Of a stretch of 64,000 bases of DNA, positions 23,143 through 35,100 are shown one piece after another. Source of the stretch: Lycocorax pyrrhopterus obiensis (Eukaryota; Chordata; Aves; Passeriformes; Paradisaeidae). The translations under genes were made by a program, and so were the position numbers. A model generated the notes under the pieces. It searched no databases, was not told the origin of the DNA, and saw only the letters and a list, made by a program, of their open reading frames with translations. The DNA lies in assembly GCA_014706295.1 (NCBI GenBank), contig JACSVZ010000024.1, forward strand, positions 5,753,969 through 5,817,968, given 5' to 3'. Numbering within the stretch: the first letter of the stretch is position 1; each line of letters opens with the position of its first letter.

Positions 23143-26100
23143 GTTAGTACCCACTGCCCAGCCCGCGGGACGCCCGGGACACGGGGTTTTGTCCATCCCG
23201 AATGGACACCGGAGTTGGGAAGGGACCCGACGGAGCGGCTCTGGAGGGGTCTGGTGAAGGAAAACCCCTAAAGCCACGTGGGAGCGGCACAGCTTCCCCT
23301 GGCCGGTGGTGCCAGGCGGCAGCTCCGTGGCTCCTGGAAGCCGTGCCGAGGCTGGAGCCTGACAGGGTGGGAAGTGAGGGTGGATGTGGCTCAGCCTACG
23401 GGTAGTTTTTGGCACCTGGTTACGTGCCGTGGCCAGAGCGGGGACAGGGGGAGGTGACGGGGTTGTGTCACCCTGTGCCACGTGTTTGGCTGCGGTGCTT
23501 TCGGAGGGGGAAGCCGCGGGGTGGCTGAGGAAGAGGAAGGGTGTTGGGTGGTGCTTTCCAGTCTGTGGATGGAGACGTCGGGAGGTTTTGCCGAGGGTCC
23601 CTGGGGCTGTGCGGGGACCCCCAGTGGCCTCCCATCCCAGGAGGGGGTTCTAGGGCTGTCCTGGGGAGCTTGGCCTGGGAAATGCTGGTTTTCTCCCTTT
23701 CCTTGATTTTTAACTTAAAACCAAAGCAAGGGGTGCTGCTGCCTGGTGCACCCTGATGGCAGAGATATGTTTTGGGTGAGCAGGGCTCGTCCTTTCCCGA
23801 AATATCCCAGGGGTCCTCTGGGCTGGACATGCAGTGCTTGGGGCTGTGTGCCGTGGGTCGGTGCTGAGGCTCTCTCTGTGCTCCAAGATGATGTTGTTAA
23901 ACCCCGCTGGACACAGGGCTGGCTGCCAGGGCTGCCCTGAGCCCCCCTCACTGCCTGGGGAGCTGAGTGGGACCCCCTGTGCCCTGTGGGACCATCTCCT
24001 TTGGCCTGTTTGCCTGTGTTTTTCCTGTGGTATTATTTTGTTTCACGGAGCAAAAAGCCTGCCCAGAGCTCCCCCGTCGCTGCTCGGCGTCACCACGAAT
24101 CTCCCATCCTGTCCCCTCCACCACCCCTGGGGCCTGGGACCCCCTGGGGATGGCACCCACCTTGTCACCCTGTCCCAGCAGCGTTCAGAGCTCCGGCCGG
24201 GGCTGAGCTGTGGGACAGAAATAAACATTAAATCCTGGCAATCCAATGAACCAAAAATACAGTGGCAGAATAAGCTGCTAATTGCACGCGCTGGCGGTGC
24301 CCGGCCAGGGCCTGTTACGGGACATCTGGGGGTTTATGTAACGCCCTAAAGCCTTCCGGGAGCGGGCAGGGGCGGGGGACACCCTCCTAAAATTGGGCAA
24401 ACCCCCGTTTCCCTCCCAGTGCTGCCTCCAGGGGAGGTGGGGAGGCACAGAGGGGGTGAATTCCCGGCGTTCAGCCGGTGCTGCCGGTCGTACCTATCCC
24501 GGTCATCCACGCTGCTTTCGTTAAATATCGTTATTCTCACCAGAAAAAACCCGGTGCGTTTTGTTCTGACTCCCATTTCCCTGCCCGGGGGGGGATGCTG
24601 GAGCCTCGTGAACGGCCCCATCCAGCACCATTCCCTGAATAAGCCGCCTCTGTTCCCTGTGCCGGCGCGGGATCCGTCCTGGCACCGGCGGCGATCCCTC
24701 TGTCTCTTCCCGTCATTTCAAAGTCGTTTGAGTTTCTGCATGAGAACCACTGACCAAGAGCTGCCTTTGTCTCCTTTTGACAGATGAACGGGACAGAGTC
24801 CAAAAGAAAACCTTCACTAAATGGGTCAATAAACACTTGATGAAGGTAAGAGTCACGGATTTTGTTATAAAGCCGCTGAAATGACCGTCTCTCTCTGTGT
24901 GTGTTGCAGCTCAGGACTGGCAGAGAAATGCCTTTTTAAGGGGTTTTTAAAAATTTGTTTTATGCCTAGGAGTGTTTGTTTTGAGTGTTCGGTGAGTCAG
25001 AGCAGAGCAGGATGTGCTGGAAATGTGCTGGAGCCTTTGGAGGGCACTGTAGCATCACCACACAGCCCTTCTATTACCTTTCCCTTCTGGGCACCTGGTC
25101 CTTGCTTTAACACGAGGCTTGTGCATCCTGGGGGAAAGGAGAGGATCCTGACTCGCCCCTCACACCCCCTTGCCAGGAAAAAAGGGGCGTTTTTGTCCTT
25201 TGAAGGGTGCTCCAGGGTGGAGACGAGATCCAAAGTTTGTCAAGCAAGATGAACACAGCACCACGAGGTGCCTCCTGCTTTCTTGGTTAATGCTGGGTGG
25301 GTTTTAATTAATTCTCCGTTTGCCAAAAAAAAAAAAGGAGGAAAAAAGTGGTTTGAGCACTGGGTGTCCCAGCTGTGTTTTCCTGCCAGCTTTGCCAAGC
25401 TCTGTGCCAAGCTTTTTCCTGCTTCCTAAATCTTACAGAGAAGGGGAAAACAGAGGAAAATCTTGAGGCTGTTGGGGGAAACATTTGGGGATTCCCAAGT
25501 GGGTAAAACCCCAGGACAAAGTCTGGGTGTCCAGGGAAGAGAGGCTGCCTGTGGTGCCCGGGGAAAGCTGCTCTGCTCCCAGGTGGGAGCTGTGTTTTGG
25601 GGGATGCTGTGAGGAGTGTGAGAAGTTAAACCTCCTCCTCAGGAGGGGCTGCGCTTCCTGCAGGCTCCCTGGAGTGCAGATGGTGGCACGGTTGGGTTTC
25701 GTGTGTGAAATTGGCAGCAGCTTCTGCCAGGCTGTTTGGGAAAGGGGAGGCTGCTCTTCCCGGGGATAATTCTGGGATCACTGATGGCTCTTCTCCCCAG
25801 GTGCGCAAGCACATCAACGACCTCTATGAAGACCTGAGAGATGGCCACAACCTCATCTCCCTCCTGGAAGTGCTGTCGGGAGTGAAGCTGGTGAGTCCCC
25901 AGGGCTGGGCAGGGATTTTGGAGACCCCCTCCCCAAACCCTCTCCATCCTCTCCCTGCTCCCCTTCACCCCCAGCCATCAGCTGTCTTTTCTGGTTTTGG
26001 TTTCAAATGTCTGTCATTGTTTCTTTTATTATTATCATTAATATTAATATTGTTATTTACTATTATATTTATCATTGTATTTTTATTTGATTTATTTTTA

Positions 26101-29100
26101 CTCGAAGCCCTGTTCCCCAGGCTGGTCTCTCACCTGATTATGGTGACTTTCAGGGGGCTTTTCCCTTCTTCTTGCCAAGTTTTACACGCCTTCACCTCCC
26201 AGATGTGGCTCCATGTTTAAAATCATGGACAACAGCAGAATTTGGCCAAAAACTGCTTCTCTGGCAGCGTGCCCAGCAGTTTATCTCAGATGTGACACTC
26301 CTGCCCCCTGCTCAGCTCCTGGGTTTGTAGCAGTCATTGGTGCAAACCTCTTCCTGCTCCTGGAGCATCGTAGAGTTCCCCCTCCTTCCTCCACCTCCTC
26401 CTCCTCTTCCCTCTCTGACTGACACATTCCCTCAGCTCCGGGAAGATCCCGATTGCCGTAGCACAGCAGCAATTATTTTAGCTCCCCCCAAAAATAGCAT
26501 CTGGGCAGAGATCTCCTACGTCCCTCCGTACCCTCCGGAGACGCCAAATCCGTTTTTGTGGGGGCCGAAAACTTGGATCGCGCTACTTGTGATCCAGACA
26601 GCTTCCTGCTCTTCAGCTTCCAAAATCAGGAGGAAATTCCAGTGCTGGAGCCCGGGGCGTGCCGGAGACCCAGCCGCCTTCACCCCCATTTTTTTTTTTT
26701 TTGGGTTTTTTTTTTTTTTTTTGGTGTTTCTCCTCGTGCCTGGGTGTCACATTTTGGTTTCCGTTCTGTGTCCCCCCGTGCCACCCTCCCGCCGCCGTCC
26801 CTCCCGCCCTCCTTAGCCCGTAGAGCCGCCAGCTCAGCGGAGCCTTCGCCTGGTGACAGCACCGGCCTGGTGCCGTGCGAGCAGCGAGGAGGAGGAAGAT
26901 GATGATGATGAAGAAGTAGGTCGAGCCTGCCCCCGGCCGCTGGCGGTGCCACCAGATCATCCAGCGCCGTCCCAGCGCTCCCCTCCCCGCGGGGTTTGGG
27001 GTGAAACCCACCCCGGGTGCCCCGTGGGAGCAGGGATGTGCCTGGCTCCAGGGCTGTGTTGCCGGCAGCTGGATCATCTGTGCGCGCACCGAGGGGTCGG
27101 CCCGCAGGCGGGGCACGCCACGGTGTGACAGCATGTGTCCCCTCCACGGGGGCGGGAGGGGACAGGGACGGCTCCCGCACGGCTGCACACCTGGCACTGC
27201 ATGGACAGGGCACGGGCACCTCCTGGGATCCTGCATGGGAGTGGGGGTGGGAGCGGGCACAGCACAGCCCCACAGGCGAGGGTCGGAGCCCAAAACGTGC
27301 CCGGATGCGTTTCGCAGCCCCTGTGCTCGGGGTGACGATGCCCTTGGGCAGCGTTGTCTCCCTGGAGAGGTGCAGGAGGAGCTGGGGCTGTGGCACTTTC
27401 CCGATGGTCCCCTGGAGATGTTCCCCTTGCAGGGACGGCTCTTCACCTGACAAGGACAGCTCTTCCCTCCAGAGTGGGAAAGGAAGGGCACTCGGAGCAT
27501 TTGGGGCATCCCAACAGTTCAGAACGCGGTTGTGGGGTTGGAATTAGATGGTCTTTGAAGGTCCTTTCCAACCCCAAACTCCTGTGATTCCGTCTACATT
27601 CCTCCTATGGAGGCTGGGATCGGGTTTTGGGTGTCAATCCTCCCGCTCCTGCTGATTCAGAGCTGACCCAGCCTCCCATCCCCTTTCCCTGGCCGTGGCT
27701 CAGGATACCTCTGGAAATCCCTCACCTTCAGCAGTGATGGGCAAGGCCCAGGGTGTCTCCTGTGCCCCTTCCCAAGGGATTCAGAGGTACCTGGAGCAGC
27801 AGCCCCTGCCCGTGTGCAGGAGGAGCTGGAGGGGCTGGTGCTGAGGTCGGGGTTCCTCTGCCATCACTGGGGGCCTGCAGTCGGTCCCTGCCTGGTTCCC
27901 CATGTCCTGCCTCAGCTTCCACCTGGACAAATGGGACTCTGTACCTGTTTGAGTCCATCTCTTTGCTGAACCCTCTTCCCTGCTTGTCTGGCTGTCCGTG
28001 AGCTCAGCAAGATCCTGCCCTGGGATCTCAGAGGCTGAGCCAGGCCTGGACACAGACCCTCAGGGCCTCAGCAGAGGTCTGGATCTCAGGATCTTCCCAC
28101 CTCCATCTCCCAGCGGGGCATTTTAACCTTCTTCCAGCAGGACTGTGCACAGCAGTGACCATATTTGCTCCCAGAACAAGGCAGAGCAGGATGTGTGGGG
28201 TCACAGGGGGGGTCACAGCAGCACGCTGACAGCTCCCGGGGGGGTCACTGTGCATGTGGGGTGCTGCCAGCCCAGCGCCACGAGCCTGACCTAAAACTGC
28301 CGCCTGTCTCTTGCAGCCACGTGAGAAGGGGCGGATGCGCTTCCACCGCCTGCAGAACGTGCAGATTGCCCTGGATTTCCTGAAGCAGCGACAGGTGAGG
28401 GCTGATAAAAGCTCATCCAGCAGAGCTGGGTGGGTTTGTGGGTTCTTTCTCTTGTCTGAGGCTTTGGAAGGAGTCAATGAGCAGCGTCAGCCGGTGCCGG
28501 GGTGTGCCCGTCTCTGTGTGAGGATGGCTTTCAGGGGGCGTTTCCCTGTGGGTGTTGTGCCTCTGAAAACCACCCCCGCACACAAAAACCTGCTGTGAAA
28601 AAGGGACCAGACCCCAGCTCTGAGGAGGGGTTGGCAAATGTCACTTCTGCACCCCAAAAGCCTCCCCTGGGGCTCCCCGGCGGGTCCTGGCTGTGGGGAT
28701 GGGCAGCTGTGGCACAGCTCCCAACTTTTGGGGAGAAGTGGCAGCTGGCTCTGCCTTGATCTCGGAGGGGTCACTGGGGGTGTCTCTGTGTGGCATCACC
28801 CCTCTGGATATCAGCATGGACTTATTATCCTGCAGTTTTTGGAGGACAGGCTCCCTCCTCCAGGCTCTCGGGAGCTGCTGGCCCCTCAGAGCCGGCAGAT
28901 CCTGCCCGGAGCCATGGGATGCATCCCGAGACTTGTTGGCTCTGCAGGTGGAACCCCCGCAGCCCCGGGTGTCCTGTTCTGCCTGTTGGGCCAGGTCTCC
29001 CCAGCTCGATGCTCCCAGATATGCCAGGGTGATGATGGTGATAAATGGGACCAGTTCGTGCTGAAGCAGAGGCTTTTCTCCCTCGCTGCTGGCCTGAGGG

Positions 29101-32100
29101 CACGGAATAAATTTGAGCACATTCCCTACTCCAGGGAGGCCGAGCTGCTTCCAGCCCCCCTTCTCCTCCTCCTCCTCCTCCCCCCTGCTCCTTGATAGAG
29201 ACATTTTGCCAGGGGCTCTTGGGAACTCGTTTCTCCACTTGGATGAAACAGCCTTTTCCTTTGAAGTGTGGTGGCCTGGTGGCCTCGCTGGGATGTCTTA
29301 CCCCAGACACTCCTGCCAGGGAATGATCCGTGGGGTCCCGTGGAGCAGGGACAAGATTGAGGGTGTTGCTGCCTTCCCTAGGGCCGATTGATTAGAGCTT
29401 GGTTTTGAGCCCAGGCTGGAGTTAAAGCTTGGTCATCCCCCTTTTTTCCCCCGCTCTCTGCGGTCTGTAGCTGCTCAATTATGCACCAGTGCTCCGGGGA
29501 TGCTGTTCCGTGAGCTGAAGTAAAGCCATTAAGTGCTGGGAAAGCACTTCTGGATGGAGAGTGCTGGAAACATGGAAAAATCCTCTCTGAGCCAGGAGAT
29601 GAGGTGGCCTCGTTGCCTCTTTGGGGGAAGCACTGGGATCCCCCTGTGTGCCTGCTCCTCACAGGAGCGCCTGGGGTGAGGATTTCTCCAGGGGAGGCTG
29701 ATGGGGAAACTTCAACCCTGTTGCCTTTTTTCCAGGTGAAACTGGTGAATATCCGCAACGATGACATCACGGATGGCAACCCCAAGCTCACCCTGGGCCT
29801 CATCTGGACCATCATCCTCCACTTCCAGGTAGGACACGGAATTTTCTTGCCGGAGCACGCGGGGCGGGTGTCGGGAGCACGTTGTCTCTCCGGGGCGGCG
29901 GAATCCGTGATTTCTGCGTTTTTCCGTGGTGATGCCGGCACACGGATGGGTCTGGAGGTTCGTGGCAGTGTCATGGAGACCGTGTTGGGAGAACAGCAAC
30001 GCCCTCCCCTCGTCATTTGCATAACGAAATCATTAATGACGAATTGTGTGCTGTGGCCTCCCGGGGTTGTTGGTCGTGGCTGTTTGCACAGCTGGAGTCT
30101 CTGGAGGAGAGCAAATTTGGAAGGGGCCACGGGCTGTTATCCCGAGGTGCTCCTGGCCCTTTGGGTGGTTGGTGCAGCCACGGGACTTTTCACTGGGATG
30201 GGATGGGATGGAAAGTGTCAGCTGGGTGACAGCACAGGGATGGGAGAAGCGCCCTGACCTGGGACTGTCTCCAGCAATTGTGTGCTGGAGACGCTCTTGG
30301 AAAAGTGAGTTTTGGGTCTTTAACAGCCTCAAATTATCCAGTTGTAGCTCCAGTGGCTTCGGGGGGATGACGTGTGGCCACCAGTGAGTTGGCATGTGGG
30401 GTTTGCTGGGCAGTGCTGCTGTCAGCAGCTCGTCAGCTCTGTGGGATCTGCTGGATCCCAGCTCCCTGCTGGATCCCAGCTCCCTGCCGGATCCCTGCTG
30501 GCATCTTCCAGGCGGGACTAGCGCTGGCTTTGCGACTTTTGAGGAGGATTGCACTGGAAGATCGCATTTTTTGGAGGATGGGCAGTGCCTCAGGCAGAGG
30601 CTTTTGGGGGCAGCCTGGGGCTGAGCTGGGTGTGAGGCTGCTGACGAGGCTCTCCCAGGCTTTGGCCCTGGGAAGCAGCCGGGGTCAGGCAGGCTCTGGA
30701 TGCTGATGAGTCACCGTCATCTCCGGTGGGGCCCTGGCTGTGGCATCTCGTCCCCGCTGTCCTCGGGGGTCACCCAGCCCTGGTGCATCCTCTGTTGCAG
30801 GACAGCGACATCGGGAGCTCCTGGGTCCCCTCCGTGCTGCCACCCTGCCGTGGGGGACGGGGTGGGTGACACGGGAGCCGGGCTGGTGCCGGCGAGCCTG
30901 CGCGTCCTCCTCCCCCTGCGCTAACGGGATTTTTTCTGGGGTTGTAGCTCCATTGTGAACCTCTTAATCTCCTGTGTCCCAGTGCCGCTGCCTGGGGGCA
31001 GGCAGCTGGGAGAGCCCCGGGAGAGGTTTGGGGTGGGATGGTGCCGGTGTGGAGCTCAGGGAGCTGGCGTGGTGATGATGAGGGGGGTGCCCCGGTGTCC
31101 TGGGGGCTTTTCCCTGTGCCCCGGGAGCTCTTGTGGTCACTGGTTTCCCTTAGTCATTTTCTGGATTGCTCCCTGTTGAGTGTTTCCTCACTGAGTGTTT
31201 CCCTTGTCGTTTCCTTGCTTCCTGGAGCTGAGCTCAGTCCCCCTGTCTTTATGTCCTCTGCTCCCAAATTTAATTTTTGTCTCACCCCCACTTTAGGTGC
31301 GTGTCACGCTGCCCTGGTCCCTCTGAGCTGGCAGGCAGGGTTGGGATGCTCCACGCTCCTCAAACCCCTGCTCTGGGCGGTGTTTGGGGCAGGAGCCACA
31401 GGAGAGAGGCAGGACTGGGATGGGATGGGATGGGATGGGATGGGATGGGCAGCATCACGCTCCCGTTCCTATTGGGACCCTCCGACTGCGGCTCCCTGAA
31501 GCGATGCCAGGTCCCCGCCAGGGCACCTCGAGCTGCCCCTCTGTGCCCCAAACTGGGTGAGCCTGGCAGCAGCGTGGGCACGTGAGCTGGGCTTTTGGGG
31601 CTCCCGGAATTAAGAATTAAGGAGCAAACCTCCCGAACTGGAGAGCAGCAGCCCTGCGGAGCCGGCTGCCGTGCATGCAGAGTCACTCTGACTCCTCCCT
31701 GCTTTTTTTTTTTTTTTTTTTTCCCATTTCTCTCCCACCCCTTTCTTTATTCTACCTTTGCCAACCTTCCTTAGGTTTTGTGTTTTCTCCCCATCTTCCC
31801 CACCCTTTCCCACTCCCCTCCTCGCTCCGCTGCCTGATTCCTGCTCCCTGTTTGTGTTGGCAAGGGCCGTGCTCCAATTACCTCATATTTGGAGAGAAGG
31901 ACGCCGCAGCCAATCCCCGCTCCGTCTGCTTTTAGGTCAAGTGATTTCTGAACTGCAGTGAGATGCTTTGAATTTGTCTCCTCGCAGCGCCCAGGCTGTA
32001 AGATGGCTGTCTGGAGCGGCGGCGGTGGCGGCAGGGCTGGCGGGAGGGGACGGCGACAAGGGGCAGTCCGCGGAGCGCTGCGCGCCGGGCGTGTGATCCG

Positions 32101-35100
32101 ATGAAGCCCGGCTTGGGATTTATTCGGGAGCCGGCGACTCGCTCAGCTGCCTTCCTGCCGGCACCGAGCAGGAGGAGATGGGGAATTCGCTGGGCTGCGT
32201 TAAAGAGCAGAAGGAAAAAGCAGTGGGGAAGGCACCGCTGTCTCCCAAAAAAAGGGTCCGCTTCAAACGGAGGCGGAGAGGGAAGAGGAGAGCGATGCCG
32301 GAGGCAGCCCCGCAGGAGGAGCCGCCGGCGCTGGAGGTGGCCGAGGATGAGGAGGCGCCGAAGTCGAAGGCAGCCTCCGGGCAGGAGGGAGGAGAGGAGC
32401 CCTCCGGCAGCCGGCCCCGCGGCGGGGACCCCGAGCCGGCGGCGCTGCACCCCGGGATCATCGTGCAGGTGAAGGAGCGCTTCCAGGGGGAGGTGCAGAA
32501 AGCCCGCCTGGTGCTGGAGCCGCAGCGGCCGGGTGTGGCGGGAGCTGCCCGGGAGGAAGGCACCACCGTCATCGCCCGCCTGCTGGAGAACCCGGCCGAG
32601 AAGGACTGCGAGAAGGCGGTCAGCCGGCTGGTCGAGCTGCAGAGGAGCGGCAGCTGCCGGGCCGTGCTGCTGCCCCTGCGTGCGGGGCCCGATGGCCCTG
32701 CGGGGGGACTCCTGTCCCCGGCCGGCGCCGTGTCCGGCGAGGAGGCAGCGCCGAGCCGGGAGCCGGAGGCCGGCAGCGCCCTGGATGCCTGGGGGAAAGG
32801 AGGCAGCGATGATCCCAGCTCCAGCGCCGCATGGACCTGCTCATCCGCAGCAGAGCCGGGCACCGTGTCCGAGCTGTCTACGCCGTCCCCCATGGTGGAT
32901 CAGCTGGAAAACCCCAGCGTGGGGAGAAGCTCAGGGTTGCCGTCGTCTCGGGCCGGGGAGGGAGATGGTCACGGACTGCCGGCTTCCCGCAGCCCGTCCT
33001 CCTTCAGCGGGCGCAGCGGCAGCGCGGCCCAGAGCTCCTCGGGGTACGGCAGCGACCGGCCGGCCAAGGGCACAGGAGCTGGTGGGACCACGGTGTCACC
33101 CTCTGATGGTGGCCTCAGGCTCGCTGTGGAGGGCCGGGCTTGGAGGGGGAGCTCGGGGACAGCCGGAGCAATGGTCAGTGTGTGCGTGTGCTCTCGCCCC
33201 CTTTCCGGAGCGGGGTGGGGGGACCTGGCTCAGCGGATCCCAGATCCTGGTGGCCCCTGGGCATGGTCATTTTGGCAAGGGGCAGCCTCGTGCTAGGTGG
33301 CAGGATGCTGGGGCAGAGAGCTCCTGAAGTCTTTTCCCCTCCAGCATCTCCACTGGGAAAGTATCCCTTGGGGAGCAACCCATCCTGTACTCTGCTCCTG
33401 GCACGGGCAGGCTGAGAGTGGCAGTCAATGGATCCAGTGGGTGCGGCTGGTGGCTGCTGTCGCCAGTGGCACATGTGCCCTCAGGGCTGCTGGCTCCCGT
33501 GTGAGTTTGGGGTGTCCCTTTCCTGCTGCCCGTGCAGGATGAACGTGGAGACGTGGGGGCTCTGCCTGCTGCGAGGGGTCTCCAAGAGGAACAGGAGGGG
33601 ATGATTCTGTTTTGGAGCCTGTTGCTGTTTGGTGGTCACTCTTTTAGGGGTGACAGCGTGGGCAAAGGTGCCCTTGGGTCTGGCCAGGCTCTGAGTGCCC
33701 CAGGACAAGTGCGTGGTTCGAGGGGCTGTGGCCCCCGATACCTTTGCCAGGTTGGGACCAGTGTCACAGCCACCATGTGGCCTTCAGCGTCCTGCCACCA
33801 GTTGCTTGATGCATGAAGCTGGTGCTGGAAGGGTTTGGCCCCAGGTCCTGTGAGCTTCCTCTTTCTTTTCTCTCGGGTGCCTCCCTAAATCTTTGTCCTG
33901 TCACAGACATGTGAAGAAAGGAGGGTGGAGCTGGTGCCGCACCCTGCACCTCCTAAGTGCGTCTCCAGGAGAGTTTCCTTCAAGGATGCTCTCAGGGAAG
34001 AGGCCCAGAGTGGTTGGAGAACCCCAGTGCTGTGGCAGTGATTAAATATAAAGGATTTATCGGAGCTGGGTGCTGCGAGGTGCTCCCGGATGGGCAGCAG
34101 CGCTGGAGAGCCCGGGTGGGGCACAGCCGGTGGGTGGGTTCACAGAAGGGCTCATTCTGCCCTTCATTAAGAGCCACCAGGTAATTAATAAAGGGGTGCT
34201 GAGCAGAGGGAGCTTTGTGGGTCCCTCCCTGCTCCCTGCAGGTGTGGAGGGTCCCATCCTGCATCCTGCTGTTCGCCCCGCTCACCGTCCCATCCATCCC
34301 GGCTCTGCCGCCAAGTGCCGGCTCCCGACATCCCGGGGGAAAGGCAGCCCCGGGGCTGGAGGAGTTAAAGGCAGCTCCGGCAGTGTGGCAGCAGCTGACA
34401 AAGAGCAGTTTCATGTGTGATGAGCGTATCAGGCTGGAGAGGGAGGTGAGCTGCAGCATACCAATGACACCGGCAGCATCTGCCCCGCCGGCGGGAGACA
34501 CGGATAATCCCGCAGGTCCCTGTCTCCTGCCTTCGAGGGGATGTCTGACAGCTGGGACCTGTGCGATGCCAGCGCCCAGCTGGGTGTGTTTTGGGGAGGA
34601 ATAAAGCAGCTGGGTGTTTTCAGGGCGGCGGGCAGGGCTGGGTCCTGGCACACCTTCTCCCTGCAGTGCCGGCAGGAGGAATCCGGGGAGCCTGCGTTGC
34701 TTCTCCGCGGGCGCCCCGGAAAATCCGAGCGGCTCCCATCCTCCCCTTTGTCCGCCCCTTAATTAAGGGAGGTAATTGTACTAATTGGGGAGCTGGAGAG
34801 GGGAGGGCGAGGAGGGAAGCCGTGCCAATCAGGAATATGCTGGCATGCGGGGACACGTGCGTGGCGTCACGTGCCAGTCTGGGATTCGCAGCCAGCCCCG
34901 TCTGAGGGGTCCGTGACTGTCGCTGTCTTTTGTTGGGAATTGGGTCACGGCACCCCTGCCACCAGCACCCCCTGGCACCATCGAGGCGGAGGGGGGGATG
35001 TCACATCCTTGTCCCCATCCTTCCCTTTTCCATCTCTCCCCAACATGTAGCTGCTCCATGGCTGGAGGTCAGGGAGAAATCTCCTCTCCAAGTGCTGTTT

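Larger units (their letters stand above)
25891..28316. other. Intron of 2.4 kb with low-complexity tracts and a CR1 remnant
   Basis: It holds an AT-only-like tract (about 26026-26103), long T runs (26690-26722), a short GAT repeat near 26898 and a CR1 tail (27533-27594). No additional exon is recognised, although human plakin genes can carry small cassettes here. Confidence 0.7.
29829..32000. other. Noncoding stretch between CH1 exons and the CH2-only start region
   Basis: It holds an 18-bp tandem repeat (30449-30495), a GGGAT repeat (31416-31449), a 20-base T run (31703-31722) and a long pyrimidine-rich tract to about 31840 just before the next CpG island. No exon is recognised. Confidence 0.6.

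Noticed and set aside
26690..26920. Possible reverse-strand processed retrocopy beside the poly-T tract
   Set aside because: No protein similarity and no target-site duplication can be seen.
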